Notes: generated by a model not told the origin, from the letters alone. A stretch of DNA of 64,000 nucleotides from Catonia carolina (GCA_035578175.1 JAQMRL010000008.1:12669541-12733540); one strand, 5' to 3'; shown: positions 33,165 through 45,802, counted from the first letter of the stretch. Program-made: numbers and translations.

Positions 33165-34393
33165 CAGGCCTTCTAAAAAATTTTCACTTCGCACCTTGCA
33201 AATGCGTCTTTAATATATTCACACTGCAAGGTCTAACTGTATAAAAATCTACTGTCATATGAAGAAGGTCTAAAAGTGTTTATTACACCAGTACTTCTTA
33301 TGTTGTTATAATGTTTTAGTCGAAAATTGCTTCATTCTTGAAGAAAACAGAAGTATTATTTTAGCCGTGGAAGTAGCAGTTGAAATTTAAAAAATATTTA
33401 ACAGTTTAATGTTTCATATAGGCAATATTAATTTTCGCATTATAATATAAAATAATGAAAAGAACTGCGAATAAGTGCGGAGAAATTTCAAAAATATTGC
33501 CTAGAAATTTTTCATATCGTTAATCGTTTTTAGTGTGACTGATTGTCGTTAAAAGGGCACAATTTATATTTTGCTCTTACTAGGTATTGTTCAAGTATAT
33601 TGTAAATTTCAGTTTGGTAATGCCGGTGATTCTACTGACGATTACTTGACAAAAAAAACTTTAGAGACGTCCTTATTTGAATAAACTTTAATATACAATG
33701 AAAAAATCACAATGTGTTACGTTCGTATAGTAGTGTTTGCATGGTAGCCGAGAAAATAATGTCTTAAATTTAAGCAAGCTTGTATGTGTAAACGCAATCT
33801 ATTCTTGTGCTTCCTTTTTGTGAATTTTAATTTTTTATACTGTGAAAACAGTATAAATATACTGCTGTTTCATACAAATAACGATATTCATTCCGTACTC
33901 GGAAGACCTTAACAAGTTTAAAAATGTTTTTGGTAGGCGTTTTAATTCTGGAAAGTATAGCATTTCAGTAGACGTTATTGTTTAATATTCGGCCGCATCG
34001 TTAACTGGGCGGTGACAATGGGCGGATATATGTAAAAATGTAAGTCGACGTCACGCGCAGGAACAGTACCGGACCAATCAGGAAGCTCGATACTGACAAA
34101 TGACGTAATACTGATTGAGACGTTTTCATTGGTCGATATCTGATGACGTAGTGAACTATAATGAGCCTTCTGATTGGACAATATTAACCATTCAAAGTGA
34201 CGCCTAAGAAGACATCTGATTGGTTAGGTTTGGAGATTTTTCATTGGTTAAAAATACTACACTCTGATTGGTCCTATATTATATCTGCCTTTGACGTCAC
34301 ACGCGCGTTGCCGTCATTGTAGGCCGCCTTACTTGCAAGACCTAAATAATTATTTTTTTCTACTGTACATCAGTTCTATTATATTTTAGTAGT
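33165..34393 (+). repeat. S tandem repeat, unit 3, part right of the BEL insertion
   Basis: Continues from 27273; total unit about 1.87 kb. The CCAAT/CRE array is kept except for one box. Confidence 0.85.
34073..34271 (+). promoter_or_regulatory. CCAAT/CRE array in S unit 3
   Basis: Six of the seven CCAAT boxes are intact. The fourth reads CCATTC instead of CCAATC. TGACG elements are retained. Confidence 0.55.
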
Positions 34394-35678
34394 ATATTTT
34401 CGGATATGTTAAAGACACAAATAGTGCGAAAGAAATAAAAATTCGTTAGTAACGCTCTTTAATGGATATTTCTTTGTTGATTTAGGAACTGATAGTTAAC
34501 TCAAAACGTATAATAAAAATATACACGTTCTGCGCCAATAGTGTAAAACTCCAATCAGCAATTCATTCCTCCTTAAAAAACGTTAGAAAAATCGTTGTGC
34601 ATTGCTCTCTGTTTATTTTTGCTATAGTCAAAATTCAAGCAAAAAAATTATAATGATTCTTAGAAATAAAACCGTACGTATTGATGTACTACGCTTATGT
34701 TATTTAAGGAAGATGTTGGTTTGAACATTAAATTTAATAAACTCTTATCAGATTATATTTTTTGTACGATAAGTAAGATTAAATTTGTACGTTCTTTCAT
34801 AACGACTTTGATAACATCCTTTCTTACAAATCTGATTTTTTAAATTACTTAAAATTAGGTAAATAATGAGATGTTAAATACTCGGCACAATTAATTTGAG
34901 TTTTTAGATCATTAGGGTAGAAGTTAGTTCAAACATTTACAAGTTATCTGAAATAAACTGAAAAGTTAATTGGGTTACATTTTTTTGGTTTGTAACCGTA
35001 TGTTTCAGTAGAAAAGTCATTTGATGAGCAAAGCAGGCCTTCTAAAAAATTTTCACTTCGCACCTTGCAAATGCGTCTTTAATATATTCACACTGCAAGG
35101 TCTAACGGTATAAAAATCTACTGTCGTATGAAGAAGGTCTAAAAGTGTTTATTTCACCAGTACTTCTTATGTTGTTATAATGTTTTAGTCGAAAATTGCT
35201 TCATTCTTGAAGAAAACAGAAGTATTATTTTAGCCGTGGAAGTAGCAGTTGAAATTTAAAAATATTTAACAGTTTAATGTTTCATATAGGCAATATTAAT
35301 TTTCGCATCATAAAATAAAATAATGAAAAGAACTGCGAATAAGCGCGGAGAAATGTCAAAAATATTGCCTAGAAATTTTTCACATCGTTAACCGTTTTTA
35401 GTGTGACTGATTGTCGTTAAAAGGGCACAATTTCTATTTTGCTCTTACTAGGTATTGTTCAAGTATATTGTAAATTTCAGTTTGGTAATGCCGGCGATTC
35501 TACTAGGTTTGGAGATTTTTCATTGGTTAAAAATACTACACTCTGATTGGTCCTATATTATATCTGCCTTTGACGTCACACGCGCGTTGCCGTCATTGTA
35601 GGCCGCCTTACTTGCAAGACCTAAATAATTATTTTTTTTACTGTACATCAGTTCTATTATATTTTAGTAGTATATTTT
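34394..35678 (+). repeat. S tandem repeat, unit 4 with ~600-bp deletion
   Basis: The unit jumps from GCCGGCGATTCTACT to AGGTTTGGAG at about 35505, losing most of the CCAAT array (two boxes remain, about 35522 and 35546). The array of S units ends here. Confidence 0.85.
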
Positions 35679-36710
35679 GGCTACAACTTAATACATCAAA
35701 CAAAACTTTTTGTTTTAAGCTCTAAATAAACCTAGAGGCCTAACCAATCCTTATTCATTTTATTTAAGATTTTTTTGTATTTCGCCACAAGCTTAGACTA
35801 TAAATTAGGTAGGCCTAAATAAGATGATAATATTTCAGTCTAACAATAGGAACCTACAACCCTTTGTAACCTTTTATTTACACAAAAAATAACATCAAGT
35901 GACGGTAATTTATTGCTGGAGAAAATGGAAGCTGCTTCTAATTTTTTTAGGAACCAGTAATAGTTGGTCTATAATAATTTGGTTTCATATTTTTGACAAA
36001 ATTTACACAAAAAAAGTAGAAGGCGCTGAAAGATAATAGGCCTACTTCACGAACGGGCCACGGATTTCTGTGGGAATTATCTTCGGCAACCATCAATCAT
36101 TTAGTCGCCTATCGTAGCCCTACTAGTAATTCCATTGCAGTTCCGTGAATCGACAGTTAATGCTTAATATTAATGTGATATTCATAGATTGTATGCTATT
36201 CAGTTAAGTTTTGGCTATATAAATTTTACTTATCCAAAAATAAGGCAAGCAATGCGACATTTTAAAATAATAATGATAGGTCTAATTAATGTTATAATAT
36301 AAAAATAATAAATTAAAACTTACCTTTTATATAGCTGTTTGTATTCAACTCTGGGGCTTGTAATCCCATGGCTTTGAAATACATATCGCTTCGTTTCAAC
36401 ATGATGAGACAGGAAATTTAACCGCGCAGTACTGTGGAAGTGCAGCCACGTGCAGATCGAACAGATCATAACTGAACAGAACTGATGACAGCGACTCGAC
36501 TTAAGATGTGTAAAACCGGCAACATCGCGTGAATGAGTCAAAAAACGATAATAGCGTAAAATGTGTATAAAGCTGTATAACAATTTGTATAATTTTTATA
36601 ACAACTGAACATCTCTTTTTACATCTGATGCATAAAACAAACTGCATCTCAATGATGCAGTTTTCGAGGTAAAAAGTCACGGCTAAGATGTAGAAATCGA
36701 GCGTCGAAGA

Positions 36711-36714
<4 letters not shown>
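35679..36714. other. no gene seen
   Basis: AT-rich sequence outside the S array. Short ORFs only, none with recognisable motifs. Confidence 0.4.
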
Positions 36715-36796
<82 letters not shown>

Positions 36797-36797
36797 C
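36715..36797. repeat. compound (AT)n(GA)n microsatellite
   Basis: About 54 bp of AT followed by about 27 bp of GA. Tyr/Ile- and Ser/Leu-repeat ORFs across it are artefacts. Confidence 0.9.
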
Positions 36798-37055
36798 AAT
36801 GTCGGTATAGGGAAAGAATAAATACGTTAATGTTATGGCAAACCAAACAATCGTCTTTATTTCATCGTTATAGAGAGAATAATTATAAAGAGAGACTACT
36901 GTAATAGACTTTCTTGGTTTATTCACCACTCGTAACAGGCAGGTGGAGTGTCAAATTATTTACACTCAATCTGTTCGTTGCAGGGCTAAAATACGAGGTG
37001 TGGCTATTAAATAACGAGACCGACGTAAATAATTTAATTTTAATTTTATACATAA

Positions 37056-37550
37056 TCACTTATTGTTACCTTCAATATACACTCCTTCTCCATCCCTACA
37101 ACACTTCATGCGAATTTTCCATTGTTGTAAACAGTGCTGGAAGTCATCTTCTGTCAGTTCCTTCAGGACACGTTCCGTTTCCTCTTTTACAGCTTCCATC
37201 TGTGGAAGCTGGGACAAGATTTGAGTCTGCTCAAATCTTGTCCCTTTTAATGCAGATTTCACCCGAGGGTACAGGTAGAAGTCACATGGTGCAAGATCTG
37301 GTGAATAAGGTGGATGTTCTAACACTGAGATTCTGTACTTGGCTAGGAACCTCTTGACAGAAAACGCGGAATGAGCTGGCGCATTGTCTTGGTGGAGAAC
37401 CCATGATTTTTCCTTCCACATTTCGGGGCGTTTTTTCCTTACTCTTTGACGTAGATTAGAAAGTACCTCAAGGTAGAAATATTGATTAATTGTTTGACCT
37501 TTAGGAACCCAGTGAAGGTACACAATCCCATGGATATATAAAAAAAACAA
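37056..37550 (-). pseudogene. mariner transposase, C-terminal part (DD34D)
   Basis: It shows GQTINQYFYLEVL, then WVLHQDNAPAHSA, then LEHPPYSPDLAPCDFYLYP, the conserved second and third catalytic aspartates of mariner transposases. Exactly 34 residues separate the Asp of QDNA and the Asp of APCDF, hence DD34D. The C-terminal tail matches other mariner tails (LKELTEDDFQHCLQQW). The N-terminal DNA-binding domain and first catalytic Asp are missing; further upstream residues (KAKKAQMSKSKFKAM) are seen out of frame. Dead copy. Confidence 0.85.
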
Positions 37551-37830
37551 TCATTGCTTTAAATTTTGATTTGCTCATTTGAGCTTTTTTGGCTTTCAAT
37601 GAAGTTAGGCTCTTCCAGTGCATGGATTGGCGCTTCGTTTCCAGATCATAAGTAAAAAAACCACGTTTCATCACATGTTATTATCATTTCCAAAAAATTG
37701 GGTCATTTTCAGTCGCGTACAAAGTGTCAATACAAACATTTTTGCGAGCTTCATTCCAAACATTTGTGAGCGGCACGGGTCCTGATGAAGCTGACGGAGG
37801 ATGACTTCCAGCACTGTTTCCAACAATTAA

Positions 37831-38762
37831 AAATCTGGTGTGAAACACTCACACAACTTTCTCTTGCCAGTTCAAATAATTAACAATAAACCTAACAATA
37901 ATAATAAAATATTAGAAATAAAGAAAAAACTAACCTCAAAAACATAACCTTATTTTAATCATGAGTGAATGATGCAAAATGAAAATCAACCTCAGTTCGG
38001 CTTAGAAATACGGAAAATCACTCTTTCTCTCTAAACTAGGCTCTGTAGAGAAAAATGCTTTAAAAAAAAGTTGTAGATCTTTTAATTTTCTATAAATTTA
38101 ATTTTATACACTTTTGTCGTAAAATGCATACTAAGGCCGAAATCTTAAAAAAATCAATTTTTCACACATTTTCGTGAGAAAAAAAACAGAAAATCGCAAA
38201 TTACCGCTAAACTAAGCGTTATACAAAAAATTGTTTGAAATAAAAGTTGTAGAATTTTTAATTCTCTACAACTTTAATTATATAAAGTTTTGCGCTAAAA
38301 TGCATATTAAAGCTGTAATCTTAAAAAACAACATTTTTACGTGAAAACAGCCTCACCCAGAATTTCAGTAAACATGACGCCTACCCTATCTTGTAGAGAA
38401 TAAAAAATTGAGTAAACCAGGCGATTTTAAAAAAAATCGTAGGACCAGTTTTTGAGAAAATCGAAAAAAGTGAAAAATTACACGAATAAACTACCACTTC
38501 CGGTTTACCGATTTTGATGAAAATGTTCGTGTCGAGTCCGGTAGTGGTATGTAACTTAAGTTTCAAGTTTCAAGTTCGTACGATGTTCCGTTCTTGAGAT
38601 ATTCTGTTCACACACACACACACACAGACCAATCGCTAAAAACATGTTTTTTGGGTTCAGGGGGTCTGAAAACGTATAGATCCGGTGAAAACTCGATTTC
38701 GAAAAATCGACATGAAAACAATACTTTCCTTCCTATATATTCATATAGGCAAGAGAAAGTAA
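37831..38762 (+). mobile_element. K-family non-autonomous repeat, copy 1 (~0.93 kb)
   Basis: Begins TCTGGTGTGAAACACTCACAC with a subterminal ACTTTCTCTTGCC and ends GGCAAGAGAAAGT, inverted to each other. It is inserted into mariner sequence. Inside are a (CA)n run, ACTTCCGGTTTACCGATTTTGATG and AAAGTTGTAGAATTTTTAATTC blocks. No coding ORF. Confidence 0.65.
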
Positions 38763-38883
38763 AAATTCGCATGGAGCGTAGTAAGGATAAAGAAGGAGTG
38801 TATATTGTCTATATTGAAGGTGAAGCATTTGTTAAAATGTAGAGTAAATTTCATATTTTCATATAATAGAAACATAAGTAAAA

Positions 38884-39778
38884 CATCTGGTGTAAAACAT
38901 TCACATAACTTTCTCTTGCCAATGCAAATAATTAACAATATAACCTAACATTAGAAACAAACAAAAAAACTAACTTCAAAAAACGTAACCCTGAGTAAAA
39001 GAAGCAAAATGAAAATCTACCTCAGTTTGGCTTAAAATATAGAAAAATCACTCTTTCACGCTAAACAAGGGTCTGTAAGAAAAATGCTATAAATAAAAGT
39101 TGTAGATCTTTTAATTTTCTAGAAATTTTATTATTACATTTTTGTCGTAAAATGCATAATAAGGCCGAAATCTTAAAAATATCGGTTTTTCACAAGTTAT
39201 CGTGAGAAAAAATCAAAAATCGCTAATTACCGCTAAACTAAGCTTATACAAAAAAATGTTTAAAATAAAGTTATAGGATTTTTAATTCTCTACATTTTTT
39301 ATTTTATACATTTTTGCGCTAAATACATATTAATGTCGCAACCTTAAAAAACAATTTTTTTACGTGAGAACAGCCTCACCAAGAATTTCAGCAGAGATGG
39401 CGCCTACCCTATCTTGTAAAGTATAAAAAATTTAGTAAACCAGGCGATTTTAAAAAAAAATCGTACGACCAGTTTTTGAGAAAATCGCAAAAAAGTGAAA
39501 CATTACACGAATTAACTACTACTTCCAGTTGACCGATTTTGCTGAAAATGTTCGCGTCGGGTCCTCTAGTAATATCTAACTTAAGTTTCAAGTTCGTACG
39601 ATGATCCGTTCTTGAAATATTCTATTTACACACACACACACAGACTAATCGCTAAAATCATGTTTGTGTGGGTTCAGGGGGTCTGAAAACGTGTAGATCC
39701 GGTGAAAACTCGATTTCTTAAAATCGACATGAAAACAATACTTTCCTTCCTATATATTTATAAATAGAGAAAGTAATA
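38884..39778 (+). mobile_element. K-family repeat, copy 2
   Basis: Same order of blocks as 37831-38762, diverged by about 10-15% by eye. The right end reads ATAGAGAAAGT. Confidence 0.6.
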
Positions 39779-39788
39779 TATGTTTAGT

Positions 39789-39971
39789 GGGCGCCTCCGT
39801 AGTGTAGTAGTAAGCACACTAGCCTGACACACAGAGGTCGCGGATTCAATTCCTGGTCAAGGTCTGGAAATTTTCACAAGTCAAACGCACTGTTCACGAT
39901 GTAGCTAAAAACCCAACAGTTGATGATGTTGTTAAGGTCATCATCCGAAAGACTGGTGTAAACTTCTAGAG
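39789..39971 (+). mobile_element. tRNA-derived SINE, copy 1
   Basis: tRNA-like head: GCGCCTCCGTAGTGTAGTAG (A-box region) then GGTCGCGGATTCAATTCC (B box). The tail includes TCATCCGAAAGACTGGT, part of module M. It ends where a duplicated K-family end begins. Confidence 0.75.
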
Positions 39972-40300
39972 GCCGGTGAAAACTCGATTTCTTAAAATCG
40001 ACATGAAAACAATACTTTCCTTCCTATATATTTATATAAGCAAGAGAAAGTAATATGTTTAGTGGCCGCCTCCGTAGCGTAGTAGTAAGAACACTAGCCT
40101 AACACACAGAGGTCCCGGATTCAATTCCCGGTCAGGGTCTGGAAATTTTCACAAGTCAAACGCACTGTTCTCGATGTAGCTAAAAACTCACCAGTTGATG
40201 ATGTTGTTAAGGTTATCATCCGAAAGGCTGGTTTAAACTTCTAGAGGCTTTACTAAGTAAAACGAGCCTTCGGCTGATTACCTAAACAAACAAAATAGTG
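39972..40300 (+). mobile_element. tandem second copy: K-family end plus tRNA-SINE
   Basis: 39972-40060 repeats 39700-39788 (K-family right end) and 40062-40300 repeats the SINE with a better B box (GGATTCAATTCCCGG). The period is about 272 bp. The tail extends to CTAAGTAAAACGAG-CCTTCGGCTGATTACC. Confidence 0.7.
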
Positions 40301-40955
40301 CACAAAGCCACGAATAATATTTGTTGAAACGTGTATATGTTTGTGTATGAACGCGAATACGAGGAGAAAGAGGAGATGAAGGAGAGGGGAGAGGGTACGG
40401 GCATCTGTACACCGTTATACAGCTAACAAGATGAAGTTAGAGATACTTTCAAGCATCCAAGTGCCATACCTTAGTAAACTAGCCAGTAGCATTTTACATA
40501 AAGTAAACGATTAAGGATTGTAAGTTATAAGGAACGTTGAGGAGTCGTGAGAGTGGCAGAGAGGGTTTGGGGGATAAAAGGGGGAAGAAAGGGAATAAGG
40601 ATAAGTGTAGGCTAGAGTTACACTTCAAAGGGTTGATGGCCAATATGCATGATCAAAGGAAAACAGTACTTTAAACTAGCCTCAGAATAGCCGTGCTTTT
40701 GTATTCCGGAATGTAAAACTAACCTCCTTCTCAGCTAACATATATTACATATCAGATTCTGATTTACCTTTCAACAAAATGAATTTACAAGGTGTTTGCA
40801 AAACTTTTACCTTTCATATAAAATTGCGACTGAATAAATAATGCTTAAATGTGCCGTCCATACGAAAAGTGACCCCTTATCTCCACTAAGCATAATTTTC
40901 AGGACAGCAAAAACACTAAAAAAGGTCAAAAATGACCTTTCCTTTTCTTTTTTAC
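40301..40955. other. no gene seen; purine-rich stretches
   Basis: Contains GGAGAAAGAGGAGATGAAGG and GGGGGATAAAAGGGGGAAG tracts. Nothing codes. Confidence 0.4.
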
Positions 40956-40965
40956 TTTTCCTTGC

Positions 40966-41088
40966 CTATATGAATATATAGGAAGGAAAGTATTCTTTTT
41001 ATGTCGATTTTTCGAAATCGAGTTTTCACCGGATCTACACGTTTTCAGACCCGTGAATCCAAAAAACATGTTTTAGCGATTGGTCTGG

Positions 41089-41123
<35 letters not shown>

Positions 41124-41391
41124 CGTGTGTGTGTGTGTGTGAACAGAATACTCAAGAACGGAACATCGTACGAACTTGAAGCTTAAGTTAGCCTACATGC
41201 TACTACCGGAACCGACACGAATATTTTCATCAGAATCGGTTAACCGGAAGTAGTAGTTTATTCGTGTAATTTTTTACTTTATTGCAATTTTCTCAAAAAT
41301 GGGTCCAACGATTTTTTTTAAATCGCCTGGTTTACTAAATTTTTTATGTTTACACCATATTTGCTAAAATTCTTGGTGAGGCTGTTTTCAC
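40966..41391 (-). mobile_element. K-family repeat, truncated inverted copy
   Basis: Begins ACTTTTCCTTGCCTATATGAA and runs through the family blocks in reverse. The family's internal (CA)n has expanded to a (TG)n(CG)n(TG)n tract at 41087-41141. Confidence 0.65.
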
Positions 41392-41515
41392 GGATGAATG
41401 AAAACAATTCATTTTATTTTGTATATCTAGGCTATCTTTAAACCTATCACTTTTGTTTTGTTTTCCTTTTAGAAAATAGTCACAGCACAGTTTACGTAAG
41501 CCGTTTTTCATTGTA

Positions 41516-42657
41516 CGAGGCGTGGCTATTAAATAACGAGACTGACATTGTAAAAAATTTTATTTTTATTTTACACATTATCACTTATTGTCACCTTCAA
41601 TATACACTCCTTCTTAATCCCTACAACGGTCCATGCAAATTTTCCTTTGTTGAAAACAGTGCTGGAAGTCATCTTCTGTCAGCTCCTTCAGAACACGTGC
41701 CGTTGTCTCTTTTACAGCTTCCACAGACTCAAATCTTGTCCCTTTTAATCAGATTTCACCTTAGGGAACAGGTAGAAGTCACATGGTGCAAGATCTAGTG
41801 AATAAGGTGGATGTTCTAACACTGAGATGCTGTACTTGGCTCGGAACCACTTGACAGATAACGCGGAATGAGCTGGCGCATTGTCTTGGTGAAGAATTCA
41901 TGATTTTTCCTTCCACATTTCGGGGCGTTTTTCCTTACTCTTTGACGTAGCTTAGAAAGTACCTCAAGATAGAAATATTGATTAATTGTTTGACCTTCAG
42001 GAACCCAGTGAAGGTTCACAATCTCATGGATATCAAAAAGAAAACAATCATTGCTTTAAATTATGACTTGCTCATTCGAGCTTTTTTGGCTCTCAATGAA
42101 GTTCGGCACTTCCAGTGCATGGATAGACGCTTCGTTTCCGGATCATAAGTAAAAACATAACGTTTCATCACATGCTATTATCTTCTACCGGTTCCCTAAG
42201 GTGAAATCTGCATTAAAAACGACAAGGTTGAGTCTGTGGAAGCCGTAAAAGAGAAAGCGGCACGTGTCCTGAAGGAGCTGACAGATGATGACTTCCAGCA
42301 CTGTTTCCAACAATGGAAAATTCGCATGGAGCGTTGTATGGATAGAGAAAGAGTGTATATTGAAGGCGACAATAAGTGATTATGTATAAAATAAAAATAT
42401 GAGTTTGTAATGTAGAGCAATAATTTTATTTAGCTTCAGGGTTATTTTACGCATAGGAAAAAATGAATCGAAGGGAAGTATAAAATAGAGCTTAAATAAA
42501 TATACAGGAATAAAAGAAATCTCCAGCCTGAATGAACGGGTGATTTATATAAGAGCAATATGAGACAAAAAGGCATCTTATCCATGATACCATGGAAACT
42601 GAAGATATTTCAAAATTATTTAAAACGTCAATCTCGTTATTTAATAGCCACACCTCG
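41516..42657. mobile_element. mariner-derived element with inverted-duplicated 3' end (1142 bp)
   Basis: TA-flanked with ~31-bp TIRs (CGAGGCGTGGCTATTAAATA at left, its near-perfect inverse at right). From 41516 to about 42190 minus-strand transposase pieces are present (the 67-codon ORF at 41816-42019 has mariner GQTINQYFYLEVL but is frameshifted). From about 42196 to 42380 the transposase C-terminal end appears again on the plus strand. Both ends thus derive from the same transposon end. No functional transposase. Confidence 0.75.
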
Positions 42658-43279
42658 TAAGTAACAATAAAAATTTGAACCATGTTTACTCTTAACTACG
42701 ATTCACGACATAAGGTTTACTTCCAATTTTTTTCATATCATTTTATCATTTTTTACAGGTGTGTTCAATTTTCTCCATTTATCTTATTTCAGCTTCCATT
42801 TCCCTTTCAATTTAGTTGAATCTTTTCAATAAGAATGCGACGACATCGTATATATATATATATATATGTCAACAATTCAATGAAGGAAGGACACGACTGG
42901 GATGCAGAGATATACGACGAGTCGAAAGGGGTTGGTGTGGCGGGCAGTATCTCGTTCGTAAATCTACTCGCTATCATTTTGCCAATTCCAAACATCCGTT
43001 CTCACCACATCTTACGTGCGCTGCTCTCTATACTTGATCGGTTCGCTACAAGGCTAATCAATTCTATTGTAGGTATTCATACGTGTATTATTATTCGCGC
43101 ATAAATTTGTCAGTCCCATTGATGTGGCTTTTCTACATCACTGTAAATAGCCAGTCGCAATTGCGCCGGATTATTACATTCTAGTTGCTTAGACGACTGA
43201 ATACGTATGTACCAACACTAATTCCCCCTTCACCCTAAAATAAAAGTGTAGCCTATTCAATATAACACCGATTATTTAA
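42658..43279. other. no gene; flank shared with 63050-63150
   Basis: 43165-43279 (GCGCCGGATTATTACA...ACACCGATTATTTAA) matches 63052-63150. A short (TA)n lies near 42850. The 89-codon ORF at 42835-43104 has no recognisable motif. Confidence 0.45.
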
Positions 43280-43440
43280 GGGGAGCAGACCATTTTCATT
43301 ATCCCTATACCTGCAATACTAATTTAGGTAGATTTTTTTGTAGAAACCGTTAAAGATACAAAGCTGAGCTTTGGCACAACTATCTACAGTACCTTTTTAC
43401 AAATTTGTACCAGAGCTTTTTCATTTATCTTCATCCAATC

Positions 43441-45802
43441 TGTAATGAGAATAATGTGTGGTAACCCAAGAGGCGACCTCCACTAGATTATGTAATGTGA
43501 AGACGAAGCCTTCACCAGATTTCGCATGGCAAAGTAAGGTGCTAGACATCAAACTAAGTAAGGAGGAATATCCACCGAAGTAGACGACAACCACCATACT
43601 AAGTAAGAGGTACAAGCACAGCGAACTTCACCAGACAAAATGTAGTGTAGCAACAGACTAAAAAAAGAAAGTAACGGCTCAACTGTGTTTCACCAGACAC
43701 TGAAATGAAAACACAGCCAAACTGGTACTTTAGGGGCATAGAAAAACCTCCACCACTCTGCCTAAGGAAAACGGCAATAGGATTCGGCAGAGAAAATCCA
43801 AATTTCCATTCTCTGAATCTATGCAAAGCATAACCCAGAAATTCTAGCAGGTAGAGCAAAAAACTCGCTGTTGGAAAAGCGAAGGTGTGATTTAAAAATC
43901 AATCTCGGGTCTAAGAATGAAAAATATTACACAGACAACTTGGAGTGAAAAATAATAAAATATCAATTTATTTAAAAAAACTAAACTAAAACAAAATTTT
44001 AAACTAAAGTGAAATATGTTTTTTTTTCTACTTTTTAATAAAGAAAAAAATTATTAATGATAAGTGATTAATAAATCTAATAGAAGTTATAAAAATATAA
44101 TAATAACTTAGTCATACCTAATTAATTGAATCAAAATAACGGGAACAAACAAAAACAATAAAAATAACTACAGAAACTTGTCAATGCTAACCAAAATAAT
44201 TGAAAGGTACTTAATTTAAGGATTATAAATAAATAATAAGTTAGAACGGAACTAGCCTAGTGTTTGTCAGATGGACGATTTAAAGAAAGAAAATTACCGG
44301 ACAAAATCAATTAAAAATTTCATAAAAAATTTTATTAAAATTAAGAATTCATTAATAAAAAAAAATTAAAAATTATTGGATTAAAATTAAAACTTGGCTT
44401 TACAAAAAGAAAATATAAGAATTAAATTGAAGAAACTACCTAGAATTGAATTAAACAGATGAATTGAAAGAAAATTTAAATGTGAATACGAGAAATAAAG
44501 GTGACGTATTTTTATTTGAAAATCAGTTAACAAACCATTTAAAACAAGAAACTATTTAAAGGAAAACTTAAACAAATAAACTATTCGGCAATTAATTTTA
44601 AAGACAAAATTTAACAAAAAAAAAATGTAAAAAAAAAACTCGTATAAAAAAAAATTCAAAAATCTACTTTAGAAAATCTATAATCAAAAAAAAAAATTCT
44701 TTACAAAAGAAACAATGTTACATTTCAAAAAAAAACTATGACTTATTTTTTTTTTTAGAATGAAATAAGAAGAAATTAAACAATGAAAAACAAGGTCTGT
44801 TTGAAATTGTTCGAACTGACTTCCACATAAAAATAGTTTTAAAAAAAAAAAAAGATTAAAATTAAGAAGAGAAAAAGTTTAAAGTCGAAGCGACTGACAC
44901 TGAAAAATGACCATTTGAGGTGGTCATTGGAATATCTTAAAGTTGGGAGAAGCATTTGAAAAACAAAACATCTTCTCCGTAAAAATTATTACAACCAAAA
45001 ATTTAATGTGAAATAATAATAAAAAAAAGAAATTGAGAAAAATACTGATTTTAAATTTTAATATTAAGTTGGAATGCGAAAGGCATACCAAATCTAAACT
45101 TTTATAATAATTATTAAAAATATTACTTAAAAATAATCGGGGAAATAGTTTTACATTAAATTCACCAAATATCTTAAAATAAAAACATGCCGTATTAAAT
45201 TTTAGCCAAAATCCTAACCGGGATTAAATAATCATTTTAAATTTAAATTTTAGATATAGTTTAAAGAAAATCATTATAGATAAATTACCTGGAGCTTATA
45301 AGGATGTTCACTCGTCCACAGCTACAAAGCAAAGGCGCAGAATATAAGAAAAAATTAACGCACGAGAAAAGTTAAACGTTGACATTGAAAAAGACGGTTC
45401 AATGTACATAAAAAGAAGCGTCAGCGTAAATCGTAAATACAGAGAACATATCACGCGACGGTCGATTGTATTGACAGAGATGGGAATTCAATTATTAGAA
45501 CAATTACACTATTATAAAACCCATTTAAGCCTAACGTAACGTTAGCGAGGAAAAAATATTAACGGAAAAAACCAAGTAATATAACACCGGATATTCGCTT
45601 TAGAAAAATACAATACAGAACTTCTAGTTAACAATGATTTTAATATAAAATTGATTAATAAAATTTATAAAATTAAATTAAATTACAGGGTGTCTAAACA
45701 ATTTATTGACACTTAAAAAAATTATTTGAATTTAAAAAAAATTTAACAGACAAACCTGTCTGCTATTGTAAGATGTTTCAAGAAATCTTGAAATATCTTA
45801 CA
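43441..45802 (-). repeat. Gypsy 3' LTR
   Basis: 2362 bp, AT-rich with many A-runs. Several CACCAGA/CACTAGA motifs lie in the first 260 bp of the plus strand. The 86- and 64-codon ORFs inside are repeated in the other LTR and have no recognisable function. Confidence 0.93.

Larger units (their letters stand above)
36994..38840 (-). mobile_element. mariner element remnant, interrupted by another repeat
   Basis: Starts after a TA with CGAGGTGTGGCTATTAAATA, a mariner-type TIR shared with 41516 and 42657. Minus-strand transposase sequence fills 37056 to about 37680. At about 37780 a plus-strand copy of the transposase C-terminal end begins (GTCCTGATGAAGCTGACGGA...). It is split at about 37831-38762 by a K-family repeat and resumes at ATTCGCATGGAGCG. 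No right TIR is found. Confidence 0.7.

Noticed and set aside
39789..40300. True tRNA gene
   Set aside because: A- and B-box-like segments are present, but no cloverleaf acceptor pairing is visible and the sequence is repeated with a non-tRNA tail, so SINE is preferred.
43599..43859. 86-codon ORF in both Gypsy LTRs
   Set aside because: Conserved because the LTRs are near-identical. No motif, and it runs inside the LTR.
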